Counted from the first letter of the stretch, positions 29,804 to 39,521 are shown. The stretch is DNA of 64,000 nucleotides from Mangrovimonas xylaniphaga (GCF_001280435.1 NZ_LBIP01000016.1:62001-126000); one strand, 5' to 3'. The notes: generated by a model not told the origin, from the letters alone. A program made the numbers and translations.

Positions 29804-31054
29804 TTACATCTTAACAACTTTTATTGTTACGGCATCCAATTGGTCTGCCTTTAAGTTCAAGAAATATACTCCAGAATTAAACTGGCTCAATTCAATTTGA
29901 AACTCGTTAGTATTGTTAAATTGATATTGCCCTACCACTTTTCCTGTAATAGACACCAATTGTGCCTCTACTGTTTGATAAACACCATTTAAAGCAACAT
30001 TTAAGTTTTCTGAAGTTGGATTAGGGAATACTTTTAAAGTGTCCATTAAATTTTCTTCAAGCCCCAATGCATTTATATCTACTGTCACACATTCTGAAGT
30101 AGTTACACAAGTTCCTACTGTCACTTCAACAGCATAAGTTCCAGATGCCTCTGGTGTAAAAGTTTGCCCAATAGCTCCTTCTATAGCTGTATTGGCATTC
30201 GCGCAGTCTAACCATTGATAACTAGCTTCCTCTTGGTTTGCTGATAAGGTGTTATCTTCAACCGAAACTAAAGAGCGTCCTGTTACCCAGTTTGAAGTAG
30301 TTCCCGTCAATGCAAAATTCTTTAAAGTTCCCGTATCTGCTGTTGGACTTCCATCTACAGTTGTACTAACTCCAGAATTATCGGCATTAGGAATTCCTTC
30401 ATTAAATGGATAATAAGCAACCAAACCAGTTTCGTCTCCACAAAGTTCTGTGTACATTCTACTTTTTAACTCTTCCAGACTCAATACTTTATTCCAAATT
30501 CTCAACTCATCCATCTCACCTCTAAAAAAGTTAACCCCATCAACTCTCACTCCTATTTTAAGTTTTTCGCCATAAGAGGACGTATACGCATATTTAGCAA
30601 GAGTCGTTTCTGCATCCAATTTTCCATCCACATAAAATTTCACAGAATGATTCGTTGAAGTAGAAGACTCAAAAACCACAGCCACATGGTGCCATAAACC
30701 ATCATTTACAGATTTAACACCATTTACACCTCCCCCATTGACTTCAAGTCTTAAAGCATTATTAGGTAAAATATTAAATGTAAATCGATTACCCTTACTC
30801 TCCTTTCCCCAATCACATATCACACTCTGTCCTTCTCCAGTTGGATTAGTGTCTGCATTATAAGCCGTCGAATTTTTAGTCGTTTTAATCCATGCCTCAA
30901 TAGTTCGAGGATCAGTTCCTTGAACAGGTACTGTATTTCCTTGAATGTAATCATCCTCCCCATCAAAATGAATTCCTGTTTGAGCATTTCCAATCAAAAA
31001 CGAACCCGCCATTAAAGCTGACACCGCTATTTTTCTGTGTAATTGTTTAATCAT
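29804..31054 (-). CDS. LamG/Ig-like T9SS-secreted protein, copy 1 (single module)
   Basis: Secreted or surface-anchored protein. The start is set at the ATG giving MIKQLHRK, as in its paralogs; an upstream ATG adds 13 unrelated residues. Signal peptide ends ...GNAQ, mature end TGIHFDGEDDYIQG. Residues ~27-230 form a concanavalin-like LamG domain of the type-A variety (GQSVICDWGKESKGNRFTF, WHHVAVVF, GEMDELRIWN, ELCGDETGLVAYYPF). A short Ig-like segment (~245-330, YQWLDCAN...SGTYAVEVTV) follows. The T9SS type A sorting domain begins LKVFPNPTSENLNV (residue ~340) and ends in KVVKM. It probably binds glycans or acts as adhesin; the ligand is unknown. Confidence 0.88.
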   Translation of the reverse strand: MIKQLHRKIAVSALMAGSFLIGNAQTGIHFDGEDDYIQGNTVPVQGTDPRTIEAWIKTTKNSTAYNADTNPTGEGQSVICDWGKESKGNRFTFNILPNNALRLEVNGGGVNGVKSVNDGLWHHVAVVFESSTSTNHSVKFYVDGKLDAETTLAKYAYTSSYGEKLKIGVRVDGVNFFRGEMDELRIWNKVLSLEELKSRMYTELCGDETGLVAYYPFNEGIPNADNSGVSTTVDGSPTADTGTLKNFALTGTTSNWVTGRSLVSVEDNTLSANQEEASYQWLDCANANTAIEGAIGQTFTPEASGTYAVEVTVGTCVTTSECVTVDINALGLEENLMDTLKVFPNPTSENLNVALNGVYQTVEAQLVSITGKVVGQYQFNNTNEFQIELSQFNSGVYFLNLKADQLDAVTIKVVKM

Positions 31055-31116
31055 AATTTTATTTTTTTTGCAAAAAAAATCAATTCCAAACAAGAGTTAT
31101 GTTAAGACAAAAACGA

Positions 31117-31132
31117 TTAACCCTTATTTAAC
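31117..31132. promoter_or_regulatory. TTAAC-N6-TTAAC element upstream of LamG copy 1
   Basis: TTAAC at 31117-31121 and 31128-31132, period 11 bp, 63 bp before the start codon. See the findings for the shared pattern. Confidence 0.55.
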
Positions 31133-31293
31133 CTTACAATTCCAAAACACTACCACAAACGTAATTTTTAAAGGCACACTTTCCTAAAACACTTTAGATT
31201 TCTTTAGAATAATCTTATAATTCTTACTTGAATTTTCTTATCTACTTTCTGTATCTTGCCGGTCAGTTTAACTAATCAATGCCCCAAAACCCC

Positions 31294-32013
31294 ATGAAAC
31301 CTATTATTTTATTAGCATTTGCCATGTTCACCTCACTCCTTTCCGCTCAGGTACAGACTGGTAAAGCCTCCTTTTACGGCGATAAATTTGAAGGACGCTT
31401 AACTGCAAGTGGAGAGCCCTATTCGCACAAAAATGCTACGGCAGCCCACAGAAGTTTGCCTTTTGGCACCATGCTAAAAGTGACCAACCTTGCCAATAAC
31501 AAAACGGCCTATGTAAAAGTAAACGATAGAGGTCCCTTTGTAAGCGGCCGTATTATTGATCTGTCAAAGTCTATCGCGGAAAAATTGGATTTTGTAGCCG
31601 CTGGAGTTGCCGATGTTGTTATAGAAGTATTGGATGCTGGAGATTTGTCCATCCAAACTACAGAAGAAACCATCGCAGTTACTCCGGAAAACACTTCCGA
31701 GAGTCCTAATCCCGTAACCGCAGCCCCCATAGAATCTGAGTTTTACGAACTAGCGATTGATAGAGTAAAACCAGATTGGATTGGCGTTCAGATAGGCAGT
31801 TTCCAAGAGCTGGCCAACCTTATTCGTCTGGCCGACAACCTAAAAGTAAGCTATCAAAAAGAAGTTACCGTTCAGGTAAAAACCATTAATGGTGTAAAAA
31901 TCTATTCCCTGATTTTGGGAAAATTCAACACCCGTAGTAAAGCTGAAAATTTCAGAGATAAGGTTGAAGAAAAATATCCAGACTGTTTTATAGTGGATCT
32001 TACCACTTCTTAA
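31294..32013 (+). CDS. rlpA: RlpA-like lytic transglycosylase with SPOR domain
   Basis: Envelope protein of the RlpA family, whose double-psi beta-barrel cleaves denuded peptidoglycan glycan strands. Signal peptide ends LLSAQ. The barrel (~residues 20-105) contains GKASFYGDKFEGRLTASGE, SLPFGTMLKVTN and the catalytic-loop VNDRGPFVSGRIIDLS. A Pro/Thr-rich linker precedes a C-terminal SPOR domain (~160-235, VQIGSF...KIYSLILGKF) that binds septal glycan. I use the ATG giving MKPIILL as start. It sits on the opposite strand inside the LamG array and is not related to it in sequence. Confidence 0.9.
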   Translation: MKPIILLAFAMFTSLLSAQVQTGKASFYGDKFEGRLTASGEPYSHKNATAAHRSLPFGTMLKVTNLANNKTAYVKVNDRGPFVSGRIIDLSKSIAEKLDFVAAGVADVVIEVLDAGDLSIQTTEETIAVTPENTSESPNPVTAAPIESEFYELAIDRVKPDWIGVQIGSFQELANLIRLADNLKVSYQKEVTVQVKTINGVKIYSLILGKFNTRSKAENFRDKVEEKYPDCFIVDLTTS

Positions 32014-32040
32014 ATCATATACCAAAAGCTATAATTAAAA

Positions 32041-32070
32041 AAAAAGCCAATGCGTAATGCATTGGCTTTT
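32041..32070. terminator. Shared terminator, rlpA and LamG copy 2
   Basis: Stem AAAAGCCAATGC / GCATTGGCTTTT with a GTAAT loop and T-runs on both strands. The same stem core as the terminator at 29751, consistent with duplication of the whole gene plus terminator. Confidence 0.85.
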
Positions 32071-32093
32071 TTTTTAAATGTAAATTCTCCCGA

Positions 32094-33344
32094 TTAGATT
32101 TTTACAACTTTTAAGGTTACAGCTTCCAATTCAGCTGCTTTCAAATTCAAGAAATAAACCCCAGAATTGAAATTATTAAGATCTAATGAAAAGCCATTGG
32201 TATTATTGAATTGGTATTGCCCAATAACTTTTCCTGTAATAGCTACCAATTGAGCGTTAACAGTTTCATAAACACCATTTAAAGACACGTTTAAGTTTCC
32301 AGAAGTTGGATTAGGATACAATTGAAGTCCATTAGCAAACAGATTGTCTTCAATACCCAATGTACTACTTGCAAAATTAACTGTCTCTGAGATTTCAGTA
32401 CAGTTTCCAACAGTGATTTCCACAGCATAGTTACCGTTTTGAGACGGTGTAAACGTTTGGGTAGTTACACCTTCAATTACAGCATTGTCATTGTCAACAT
32501 CTAGCCATTGGTAAGTTGCATCCTCTTGGTTAGCTGATAGAGTAGTCTCATCACTTGCAACAGAAGTATCAATTCCTGAAGTCAAATACCCCTCAGCAAA
32601 GTTTGAGTTAAACAAATTCATGCCAAAATTGTGTAATTCATTAACATCCGTCGGAGAGACTTCATTTACAATTGTAGTAATTGCAGTGTTATCAGCACCA
32701 GCAACCCCCTCATTCAATTTATAATAAGCTACTAATTCATCTGAATAATCACAAAGTTCACTATTCATATCTGCTAGAATATCGCCCTGAGTTCTAGCTA
32801 CCTTCCAGATTCGCACATCATCAATAGTACCACTATAGCCTGTACCAGATGGGTTTTTAGCTCTAGCTCCAATTTGGATAGGAGCAAAATTAGAAGTATA
32901 AGTCCCTGTCCCTGTGAAATTCCCTTGAGCCTCTATTACTCCATCAAGATAAAGTTTATATTGATTCTCCTCCAAGGAAGGGTCATAAGTTACGGCCACA
33001 TGGTGCCATCCCATAGGATTACGAGTGGTTCCAGTAAGTCTATTTGTTATCCCTCCTCCTGTTTCTACCTCTAGATAATAATCTTGAAATTTAAAGGTGA
33101 AGCGAGGCCCTCCCTCGGGAGTTAAATCACCACCACCCCATTCTACAATAATATCCTGGCCGCTACCAGAGTGATTAACCCAAGCTTCAACCGTTCTTGG
33201 TGCATTACCTTGTGGTCCATCGAGGTCTGTTAAAATATAATCTCCATAACCATCAAATCTTAATCCAGTTTGCGCATTGGCAGTTAGCATAGAAGCTGCC
33301 AAACAAGCAGCAAAAAAGCATTTTTTGTGTATTTTTTTAATCAT
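32094..33344 (-). CDS. LamG/Ig-like T9SS-secreted protein, copy 2 (single module)
   Basis: 416 residues. Signal peptide MIKKIHKKCFF...TANAQ, mature TGLRFDGYGDYILTDL. The LamG domain is of the type-B variety (IVEWGGGDLTPEGGPRFTFK, MGWHHVAVTYDP, GTIDDVRIWKVART, ELCDYSDELVAYYKLNEG). Then an Ig-like segment (TYQWLDVDNDN...NYAVEITVGNC) and a T9SS type A domain (LQLYPNPTSGNLNVSLNG...). The closest relative in the window is the first module of copy 4. Exported, ligand unknown. Confidence 0.88.
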   Translation of the reverse strand: MIKKIHKKCFFAACLAASMLTANAQTGLRFDGYGDYILTDLDGPQGNAPRTVEAWVNHSGSGQDIIVEWGGGDLTPEGGPRFTFKFQDYYLEVETGGGITNRLTGTTRNPMGWHHVAVTYDPSLEENQYKLYLDGVIEAQGNFTGTGTYTSNFAPIQIGARAKNPSGTGYSGTIDDVRIWKVARTQGDILADMNSELCDYSDELVAYYKLNEGVAGADNTAITTIVNEVSPTDVNELHNFGMNLFNSNFAEGYLTSGIDTSVASDETTLSANQEDATYQWLDVDNDNAVIEGVTTQTFTPSQNGNYAVEITVGNCTEISETVNFASSTLGIEDNLFANGLQLYPNPTSGNLNVSLNGVYETVNAQLVAITGKVIGQYQFNNTNGFSLDLNNFNSGVYFLNLKAAELEAVTLKVVKI

Positions 33345-33409
33345 GAGTAAGTTAATTTTTGTTACAAGGAACTAAAAAAGTTAACACAGCTAAACATATT
33401 CAACGACCA

Positions 33410-33425
33410 TTAACCCTTCCTTAAC
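33410..33425. promoter_or_regulatory. TTAAC-N6-TTAAC element upstream of LamG copy 2
   Basis: TTAAC at 33410-33414 and 33421-33425, 66 bp before the start codon. Confidence 0.55.
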
Positions 33426-33461
33426 ACCCTAAATCAACTAACTTACTGACAACTAAAAACA

Positions 33462-33493
33462 AAAAAGCCAACCCATATCAGGTTGGCTCTTTT
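33462..33493 (-). terminator. Terminator of LamG copy 3
   Basis: Stem AGCCAACC / GGTTGGCT with T-run on the minus strand. The same stem recurs at 35831 and 39579. Confidence 0.8.
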
Positions 33494-33512
33494 AAATAAC
33501 CCCAAAATACAA

Positions 33513-35684
33513 TTACATTTTAATCACTTTTACGGTTACAGCATCCATATTGTCTGCCTTAAGTTTCAAGAAATAAAGTCCAGAATTGAAATTGCTTAAA
33601 TTCAAGTCAAACCCATTGCTATTGCTAAATTGGTACTTACCAACCACTTTTCCTGTAATGGACACCAATTGCGCATCTACTGTTTGGTACACTCCGTTTA
33701 AAACTACATTTAAGTTACCAGAAGTTGGGTTTGGAAACACTTTTAAAGTATCCATTAAGCTTTCTTCTATTCCCAATGCATTAACATCTACTGCCATACA
33801 GCCTGAAGTAGTTACACAACCATCTACAGTAATTTCCACAGCATAGTTACCAGACGCCTCTGGAGTAAAAGCTTGCTCTGTCGCCCCATCTATAACAGCA
33901 TTACCATTATCACAATCAACCCATTGATATGTAGCAACAACTTCTGTAGGAGTAGTTTCTAGATTTGTTTGAGCCGCCGTTAAAGTAGTTCCTTCCAAAC
34001 TCAATAAACCATGGCCTTCTACCCAGTTAGACTCAGCGCCTGACAATGTAAAATTGTTTAAGGTAGCATCATCGCCTGTAGCACTCATATCAGTAAGAGT
34101 TGCAATGCCTGTATTGTCCTCTCCAGGAGTTCCTTCTCCAAACGGATAGTAAATTACAAGCCCTGTTTCATCTCCACAAAGCTCTACATTCATTCTGCTT
34201 TGGATTTGCGCTTCAGTCAAGGCTACATTCCATACTCTTACTTCATCCATATCTCCTTCAAATGGACCAGACCCGTCTACTCTTTTACCCAACCTAATCT
34301 TTGTCGCCCAACTACTTGAACTAGTATTTACCGTAGGATTCCCAGAGGCATCCTCTGTACCATCCACATATACTTTTACCGTAGGTGAAGCCGATGGGTT
34401 GTATACAGCCGCTACATGGTGCCATGCTCCATCATTGACAGGTGTAGTACCAGACACTCCTCCCGCTGCGGTTTCCAAACGAATACCATTACTCCATAAA
34501 AGATTGAAAGTAAATCTTTGACCAGAACTTGAATATCCCCAATCACAAATCACACTTTGCCCATCTCCCCCTGCGCTGGCCGGCTGTGAATCCTTGGTAG
34601 TTCTCACCCAAGCCTCAACGGTTCTTGCTCCATTTCCAGCAACAGGAATTGTTGTTCCTTGCACATAATCATCTACCCCATCAAAATGAAGACCAGTACG
34701 CTTGTTGAAAGCTGGCTCAGCCACAAAACTCGCAGCATCAGACATTACCGAACACGCTCCTAGCGTAATTTCAACAGCATAATTACCTGTTTCACTAGGA
34801 ATAAATGATTGGCTTGTGGCACCGTCGATAGCTGCATTAGCATTGTCAGCATCTACCCATTGGTAAGTGGCATCCGCTTGATTAGCCGTTAAGCCAGATC
34901 CATCAACACTTACTGTAGCATCTATATCACTATCAACATTACCAGATACATAATTAGAATCTGTACCCGACAAAACAAATCCCTCCATCGTGTTTACACT
35001 TGAAGAATTTACTTCATCAACAACATTTGTAATACTTGTATTATCTTCTCCTGCGGCACCTTCATTTAATTTATAATAAGCTACCAAACCTTCTGGAAGC
35101 TCACAAAACTCAGCATTCATACTATCTGAGATTTCAATTTGGGTTCTAGCCACATTCCAAATTCTAACTTCATCCATAGAACCTCCAAAAAACATAGTAT
35201 TAGGTCCAGAAACACGATTTCCAATAAGCACATTTTCATTACCTGAAGGCGTATTAACAGTTGTTAAATTTGCCGTAGCTTTCTCCACACCATTAATATA
35301 TAGATAACCAGTTCCATTGTTTAAAACAAAAGCTACGTGTGTCCAAACATCTAAAGGCACCGTATCTGGATCGGTTCCCATATTTGCATTTGTACCCCCA
35401 GAAACAAACTTCAAGCTGTTATCATTTTTAACAAGAAAGGTGTTCCTTGATCCAACATCATTAGTACCATAATCCAAAATCGCAAAACTAGACGAAGGAA
35501 CAGGAGATGGAACATAAATCCAAGCTTCAAAGGTTCTATTGGCCGCACCTAGTACACCCGCATAATCTGTTTGAACATAATCATCCGTACCATCAAAATT
35601 CAATCCAGTCTGAGCGCTGGAAATCAATACAGATCCCGCGATAAATGCAGGCAAAAACACTTTTTTGTGTAGTTTTTTAATCAT
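33513..35684 (-). CDS. LamG/Ig-like T9SS-secreted protein, copy 3 (two modules)
   Basis: 723 residues. Signal peptide MIKKLHKKVFLPAF...SSAQ. Module 1 is a type-C LamG (YAGVLGAANRTFEAWIY, FAILDYGTND, WTHVAFVLNNGTGYLYING), close to copy 5. It is followed by an Ig-like segment. Module 2 restarts with NKRTGLHFDGVDDYVQGTT, a mature N-terminus placed internally, and is a type-A LamG almost identical to module 2 of copy 4. A second Ig-like segment and the T9SS type A domain (LKVFPNPTSGNLNVVLNG) end the protein. Domain fusion of two array members is evident. Confidence 0.88.
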   Translation of the reverse strand: MIKKLHKKVFLPAFIAGSVLISSAQTGLNFDGTDDYVQTDYAGVLGAANRTFEAWIYVPSPVPSSSFAILDYGTNDVGSRNTFLVKNDNSLKFVSGGTNANMGTDPDTVPLDVWTHVAFVLNNGTGYLYINGVEKATANLTTVNTPSGNENVLIGNRVSGPNTMFFGGSMDEVRIWNVARTQIEISDSMNAEFCELPEGLVAYYKLNEGAAGEDNTSITNVVDEVNSSSVNTMEGFVLSGTDSNYVSGNVDSDIDATVSVDGSGLTANQADATYQWVDADNANAAIDGATSQSFIPSETGNYAVEITLGACSVMSDAASFVAEPAFNKRTGLHFDGVDDYVQGTTIPVAGNGARTVEAWVRTTKDSQPASAGGDGQSVICDWGYSSSGQRFTFNLLWSNGIRLETAAGGVSGTTPVNDGAWHHVAAVYNPSASPTVKVYVDGTEDASGNPTVNTSSSSWATKIRLGKRVDGSGPFEGDMDEVRVWNVALTEAQIQSRMNVELCGDETGLVIYYPFGEGTPGEDNTGIATLTDMSATGDDATLNNFTLSGAESNWVEGHGLLSLEGTTLTAAQTNLETTPTEVVATYQWVDCDNGNAVIDGATEQAFTPEASGNYAVEITVDGCVTTSGCMAVDVNALGIEESLMDTLKVFPNPTSGNLNVVLNGVYQTVDAQLVSITGKVVGKYQFSNSNGFDLNLSNFNSGLYFLKLKADNMDAVTVKVIKM

Positions 35685-35752
35685 AATAGTTAAATTTTAG
35701 TTGTCTTTAAAAGTATTTTAGACATATAGAACCCACACAAAAAAACAGTCCT

Positions 35753-35768
35753 TTAACTTTAATTTAAC
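35753..35768. promoter_or_regulatory. TTAAC-N6-TTAAC element upstream of LamG copy 3
   Basis: TTAAC at 35753-35757 and 35764-35768, 69 bp before the start. On the minus strand a -7-like TACTTTTA lies at 35708-35715, 38 bp from the element. Confidence 0.6.
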
Positions 35769-35830
35769 CTAAACAGAACACAAAATACTGAATAACAAAA
35801 GAATCACATCTTCCTCTTTACTATGTAATA

Positions 35831-35860
35831 AAAAAGCCAACCTTCTGGGGTTGGCTTTTT
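35831..35860 (-). terminator. Terminator of LamG copy 4
   Basis: Stem AAAAAGCCAACC / GGTTGGCTTTTT with a 6-nt loop. The adjacent 3' untranslated stretch (ACACATTACACAATTACATC) is shared with copies 5 and 6. Confidence 0.85.
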
Positions 35861-35879
35861 AAATAAACACATTACACAA

Positions 35880-38057
35880 TTACATCTTTACAACTTTAAC
35901 AGTTACAGCATCCATATTGTCCGCCTTAAGTTTCAAGAAATAAAGTCCAGAATTAAAATTGTTGGTATTTAATTCAAAACCATTGGTGTTGTTGAACTGG
36001 TATTGACCAACCACTTTTCCTGTAATGGACACCAACTGGGCCTCTACAGTTTGGTAAACACCGTTCATCGCTACATTCAAAGTTCCCGATGTTGGGTTAG
36101 GAAACACTTTTAAAGTGCCCATTAAGTTTTCGTCAACCCCCAAGGCATTTACATCTACTGCCATGCAGGCCGAAGTAGTTACACAACCATCTACAGTAAT
36201 TTCCACAGCGTAGTTACCTGAAACTTCCGGAGTAAAAGTTTGCTCTATTGCGCCATCTATAACGGCATTGCCATTATCACAATCAACCCATTGATATGTT
36301 GCAACAAGCTCGGTTGGAGTAGTTTCTGTATTTGTTTGAACCGCTGTTAAGGTAGTTCCCTCCAAACTCAATAAACCATGGCCTTCAACCCAGTTAGACT
36401 CAGTACCTGACAAAGCAAAATTGTTTAGGGTAGCATCGTCACCAGTAGTACTCTTATCTGTAAGTGTAGTAATCCCCGTATTGTCCTCTCCTGGAGTTCC
36501 CTCTCCAAAAGGATAATAGATTACAAGCCCCGTTTCATCTCCACAAAGCTCTACATTCATTCTGCTTTTTATTTGCGCTTCCGTCAAGGCAATATTCCAT
36601 ACTCTAACTTCATCCATATCTCCTTCAAATAGTCCAGCTCCATCAACTCTTTTTCCTAATCTAATCTTACTTATAGTACTAGTATTAACTGTAGGATTTC
36701 CAGAGGCATCCTCTGCACCATCCACAAATACTTTTACTGTAGGTGAAGCTGATGGATCATAAACTGCTGCCACATGGTGCCAGGTACCATCATTTACAGG
36801 TGTAGTACCAGACACTCCTCCCGCTGCGGTTTCCAAACGTATACTATTACTCCATAAAAGATTGAAAGTAAATCGCATACCAGAACTTGAGTACCCCCAA
36901 TCACATATTACACTTTGCCCATCCCCTCCATCACTAGCAGGGCGCGAATCTTTTGTGGTTCTTATCCAAGCTTCAACAGTTCTTGCTGTACTTCCAGCAA
37001 CAGGAGTTGAGGTTCCTTGTACGTAATCGTCAACACCATCAAAATGGAGCCCCGTACGTTTGTTAAAAACAGGCTCTGCCAATACAATGCTCATTGAAAC
37101 GGACATTTCTGTACAATCCCCTACTGTAATTTCTACAGCATAATTACCACTTTCACTAGGAGTAAAATCCTGAGCTGTAGCTCCCTCTATTTCTGCATTA
37201 GCATTGTCCACATCTACCCATTGATAAACAGCATCTACCTGATTCGCTGTTAATGTAACATCATCACTAGTTATCGTAGTATCAATACCAGAAGTTACTT
37301 TTCCTGCCGCATAATTTGAATACGCATTTCCTGATAAGGCAAAGTTTTTCAATTCATTAACATCTGTAGAAGACACTTCATTTACAACCGAAGTAATAGC
37401 TAAATTACTTCCGTTTGCCGTCCCTTCATTTAACTTATAGTAAGCAACCAATTCAGCTGGCAAATCACATAACTCATTATTCATGTCTGCCAGAATCTCA
37501 GATTGAGTTCTTGCCACGTTCCAAATTCTCACATCATCAATAGTCCCGCTAAAGGCTGTTGCTCCAATATTAACATTCCTACCCCCTAATTGAATATTAG
37601 CTGCATCTTGAGTATCTGTACCAGTGCCAGTAAAGTTACCTTCAGCATCTAGATTCCCGTCTACGTATAATTTATACTCATTTTCTTGAGATGGATCGTA
37701 AGTTACGGCCACATGATGCCAACTTGAATTTAAATAAGTTGAACCATCCAAGTAATTATTAGTCCCTCCCGTTTCAATTCTCACTTTACTACTCTGGATT
37801 TTAAAGGTGAAACGAGGCCCCCCGTTCTCTGTTGGAGTTCCACCACCCCATTCCACAATAAGTGCTTGGCGAGATTGGTAACTCCATTTTACCCAAGCCT
37901 CAACTGTTCTCGGCGAATTTCCTAAAACTCCACCAAGATCTGTTAAAATATAATCATCGGAACCATCGAAATGCAAACCTGTTTGCGCCTGAGAAGTTAA
38001 CACAGACACCGCAAAACACGTAGTAAAAAATAGTTTTTTACGTAGATTTTTTATCAT
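35880..38057 (-). CDS. LamG/Ig-like T9SS-secreted protein, copy 4 (two modules)
   Basis: 725 residues from the ATG giving MIKNLRKKLFF; an upstream ATG adds 21 unrelated residues. Signal peptide ends TSQAQ. Module 1 is a type-B LamG (YILTDLGGVLGNSPRTVEAW, LIVEWGGGTPTENGGPRFTF, GTIDDVRIWNVART) close to copy 2. Module 2 begins FNKRTGLHFDGVDDYVQGTS and is nearly identical to module 2 of copy 3, including its Ig-like segment. Ends in a T9SS type A domain. Copies 3 and 4 thus share their 3' halves but have different 5' modules, which suggests recombination within the array. Confidence 0.88.
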   Translation of the reverse strand: MIKNLRKKLFFTTCFAVSVLTSQAQTGLHFDGSDDYILTDLGGVLGNSPRTVEAWVKWSYQSRQALIVEWGGGTPTENGGPRFTFKIQSSKVRIETGGTNNYLDGSTYLNSSWHHVAVTYDPSQENEYKLYVDGNLDAEGNFTGTGTDTQDAANIQLGGRNVNIGATAFSGTIDDVRIWNVARTQSEILADMNNELCDLPAELVAYYKLNEGTANGSNLAITSVVNEVSSTDVNELKNFALSGNAYSNYAAGKVTSGIDTTITSDDVTLTANQVDAVYQWVDVDNANAEIEGATAQDFTPSESGNYAVEITVGDCTEMSVSMSIVLAEPVFNKRTGLHFDGVDDYVQGTSTPVAGSTARTVEAWIRTTKDSRPASDGGDGQSVICDWGYSSSGMRFTFNLLWSNSIRLETAAGGVSGTTPVNDGTWHHVAAVYDPSASPTVKVFVDGAEDASGNPTVNTSTISKIRLGKRVDGAGLFEGDMDEVRVWNIALTEAQIKSRMNVELCGDETGLVIYYPFGEGTPGEDNTGITTLTDKSTTGDDATLNNFALSGTESNWVEGHGLLSLEGTTLTAVQTNTETTPTELVATYQWVDCDNGNAVIDGAIEQTFTPEVSGNYAVEITVDGCVTTSACMAVDVNALGVDENLMGTLKVFPNPTSGTLNVAMNGVYQTVEAQLVSITGKVVGQYQFNNTNGFELNTNNFNSGLYFLKLKADNMDAVTVKVVKM

Positions 38058-38126
38058 AATTGTTAATTTATTAGTTGTCTTTAAAAATATTCCAATCCGC
38101 ACGGAAGAGTAATAAAACATTAGCTT

Positions 38127-38142
38127 TTAACCTATTTTTAAC
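38127..38142. promoter_or_regulatory. TTAAC-N6-TTAAC element upstream of LamG copy 4
   Basis: TTAAC at 38127-38131 and 38138-38142, 70 bp before the start. Minus-strand -7-like TATTTTTA at 38082-38089, 38 bp from the element. Confidence 0.6.
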
Positions 38143-38179
38143 CCACAGAAACACTAACGTATTGACCCCGTGTAAAAAA

Positions 38180-38210
38180 AAAAAAAAAGCTAACCCAAAA
38201 GGTTAGCTTT
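38180..38210 (-). terminator. Terminator of LamG copy 5
   Basis: Stem AAAGCTAACC / GGTTAGCTTT preceded on the plus strand by a long A-run, which is a T-run on the minus-strand transcript. Confidence 0.8.
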
Positions 38211-38230
38211 CATAAAAACACATTACACAA

Positions 38231-39436
38231 TTACATCTTTACCACTTTAACAGTTGCAGCATCCAAATGATCTGCCCTAAGGTTTAAGAAATAAAGCCCC
38301 AAATTGAACTTGTTTAGATCTAATGAAAATTCATTGGTATTACTGAATTGATATGTCGCCACCACCTTTCCAGTGATAGATACCAATTGTGCATCCACAG
38401 TTTGGTACACACCGTTTAAAGTTACATTTACATTTCCTAAGGTTGGGTTAGGATATAATTTAAGATTGTTGGCAAACAACTCATCTTCCACTCCCAATGA
38501 AGACACCTCTACACATTCCGAAGTCGTGGTACAACCATCTACAGTAATTTCTACAGCATAGCTCCCCGGCTCTACTGGTGTATAGACCTGTTCTGTAGCA
38601 CCAACAATTGCTGTATTGGCATTATCACAGTCTACCCATTGGTAAGTAGCTCCTGTTTGAGCCGCTGTAAGGGCAGCTCCTTCCAGCGCAACCAAACCAT
38701 GACCTTCCACATAATTAGAAACGGCTCCTGCAGACAAATCGAATCCCATTAAGGTACCATCATTCCCATTGACCGCATCAATGGCTGTTGTTACCCCTGA
38801 ATTATCTCCTTCGGCAATCCCTTCATCCAACTTAAAATAGGCTTGTAATCCAGCCACATCTTCACATACTCCAGTATTCATGGTAGATTGGATTTCCGCC
38901 TGGGTCCTTGCAATATTCCATATTCTAACCTCATCGATATTACCTTGAAACAAAATAGACCCTCCTGTAACGCGCTCTCCAATTTTCAGATTATCACCAG
39001 TAGAAGGTGTATTCAGTGCAGTGACAGAAGCGGAGCCCATTTCATCACCATTTATATACAAATAACCTGTAGTACCATTTTTAACAAAAGCCACATGAAC
39101 CCAGGTATCCAACGGTACGGTATCTGCCTCGGTAGATACATTGGCTGATCCGGCGATAAATTTTAAACTTCTATCACCGCCAACCGCAAACGTATTTCTA
39201 CCTCCGGTTTGATTCAATCCATAATCTAAAATTGCCAAATTGGATGTTGGTGAAGAGGAGGGTATGTAAATCCAAGCTTCAAAAGTTCTGTTGGCCGATC
39301 CAAGCACGCCCGCATAAGGTGTTTGTATATAATCATTAACCTTATCAAAATTCAATGCGTTTTGCGCATTAAAAGTTAACACAGAAACCATGAAACATAC
39401 AGTAAAAAACATATTTTTGCGTAGTTTTCTTATCAT
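38231..39436 (-). CDS. LamG/Ig-like T9SS-secreted protein, copy 5 (single module)
   Basis: 401 residues. Signal peptide MIRKLRKNMFFTVCFM...FNAQ, mature NALNFDKVNDYIQTP. Type-C LamG (YAGVLGSANRTFEAWIYIP, LAILDYGLNQTGGRNTF, WVHVAFVKNGTTGYLYING, GNIDEVRIWNIART). Ig-like segment (TYQWVDCDNANTAIVGATEQ). T9SS type A domain (LKLYPNPTLGNVNVTLNG ... KVVKM). Related to module 1 of copy 3. Confidence 0.88.
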   Translation of the reverse strand: MIRKLRKNMFFTVCFMVSVLTFNAQNALNFDKVNDYIQTPYAGVLGSANRTFEAWIYIPSSSPTSNLAILDYGLNQTGGRNTFAVGGDRSLKFIAGSANVSTEADTVPLDTWVHVAFVKNGTTGYLYINGDEMGSASVTALNTPSTGDNLKIGERVTGGSILFQGNIDEVRIWNIARTQAEIQSTMNTGVCEDVAGLQAYFKLDEGIAEGDNSGVTTAIDAVNGNDGTLMGFDLSAGAVSNYVEGHGLVALEGAALTAAQTGATYQWVDCDNANTAIVGATEQVYTPVEPGSYAVEITVDGCTTTSECVEVSSLGVEDELFANNLKLYPNPTLGNVNVTLNGVYQTVDAQLVSITGKVVATYQFSNTNEFSLDLNKFNLGLYFLNLRADHLDAATVKVVKM

Positions 39437-39505
39437 AATTGTTAAATTTTAGTTGTTTCTTAAAATTACCGCACACTATAGGTGACACTAAATTAAATAG
39501 ACCTA

Positions 39506-39521
39506 TTAACATTAATTTAAC
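39506..39521. promoter_or_regulatory. TTAAC-N6-TTAAC element upstream of LamG copy 5
   Basis: TTAAC at 39506-39510 and 39517-39521, 70 bp before the start. Minus-strand -7-like TAATTTTA at 39461-39468, 38 bp from the element. Confidence 0.6.
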
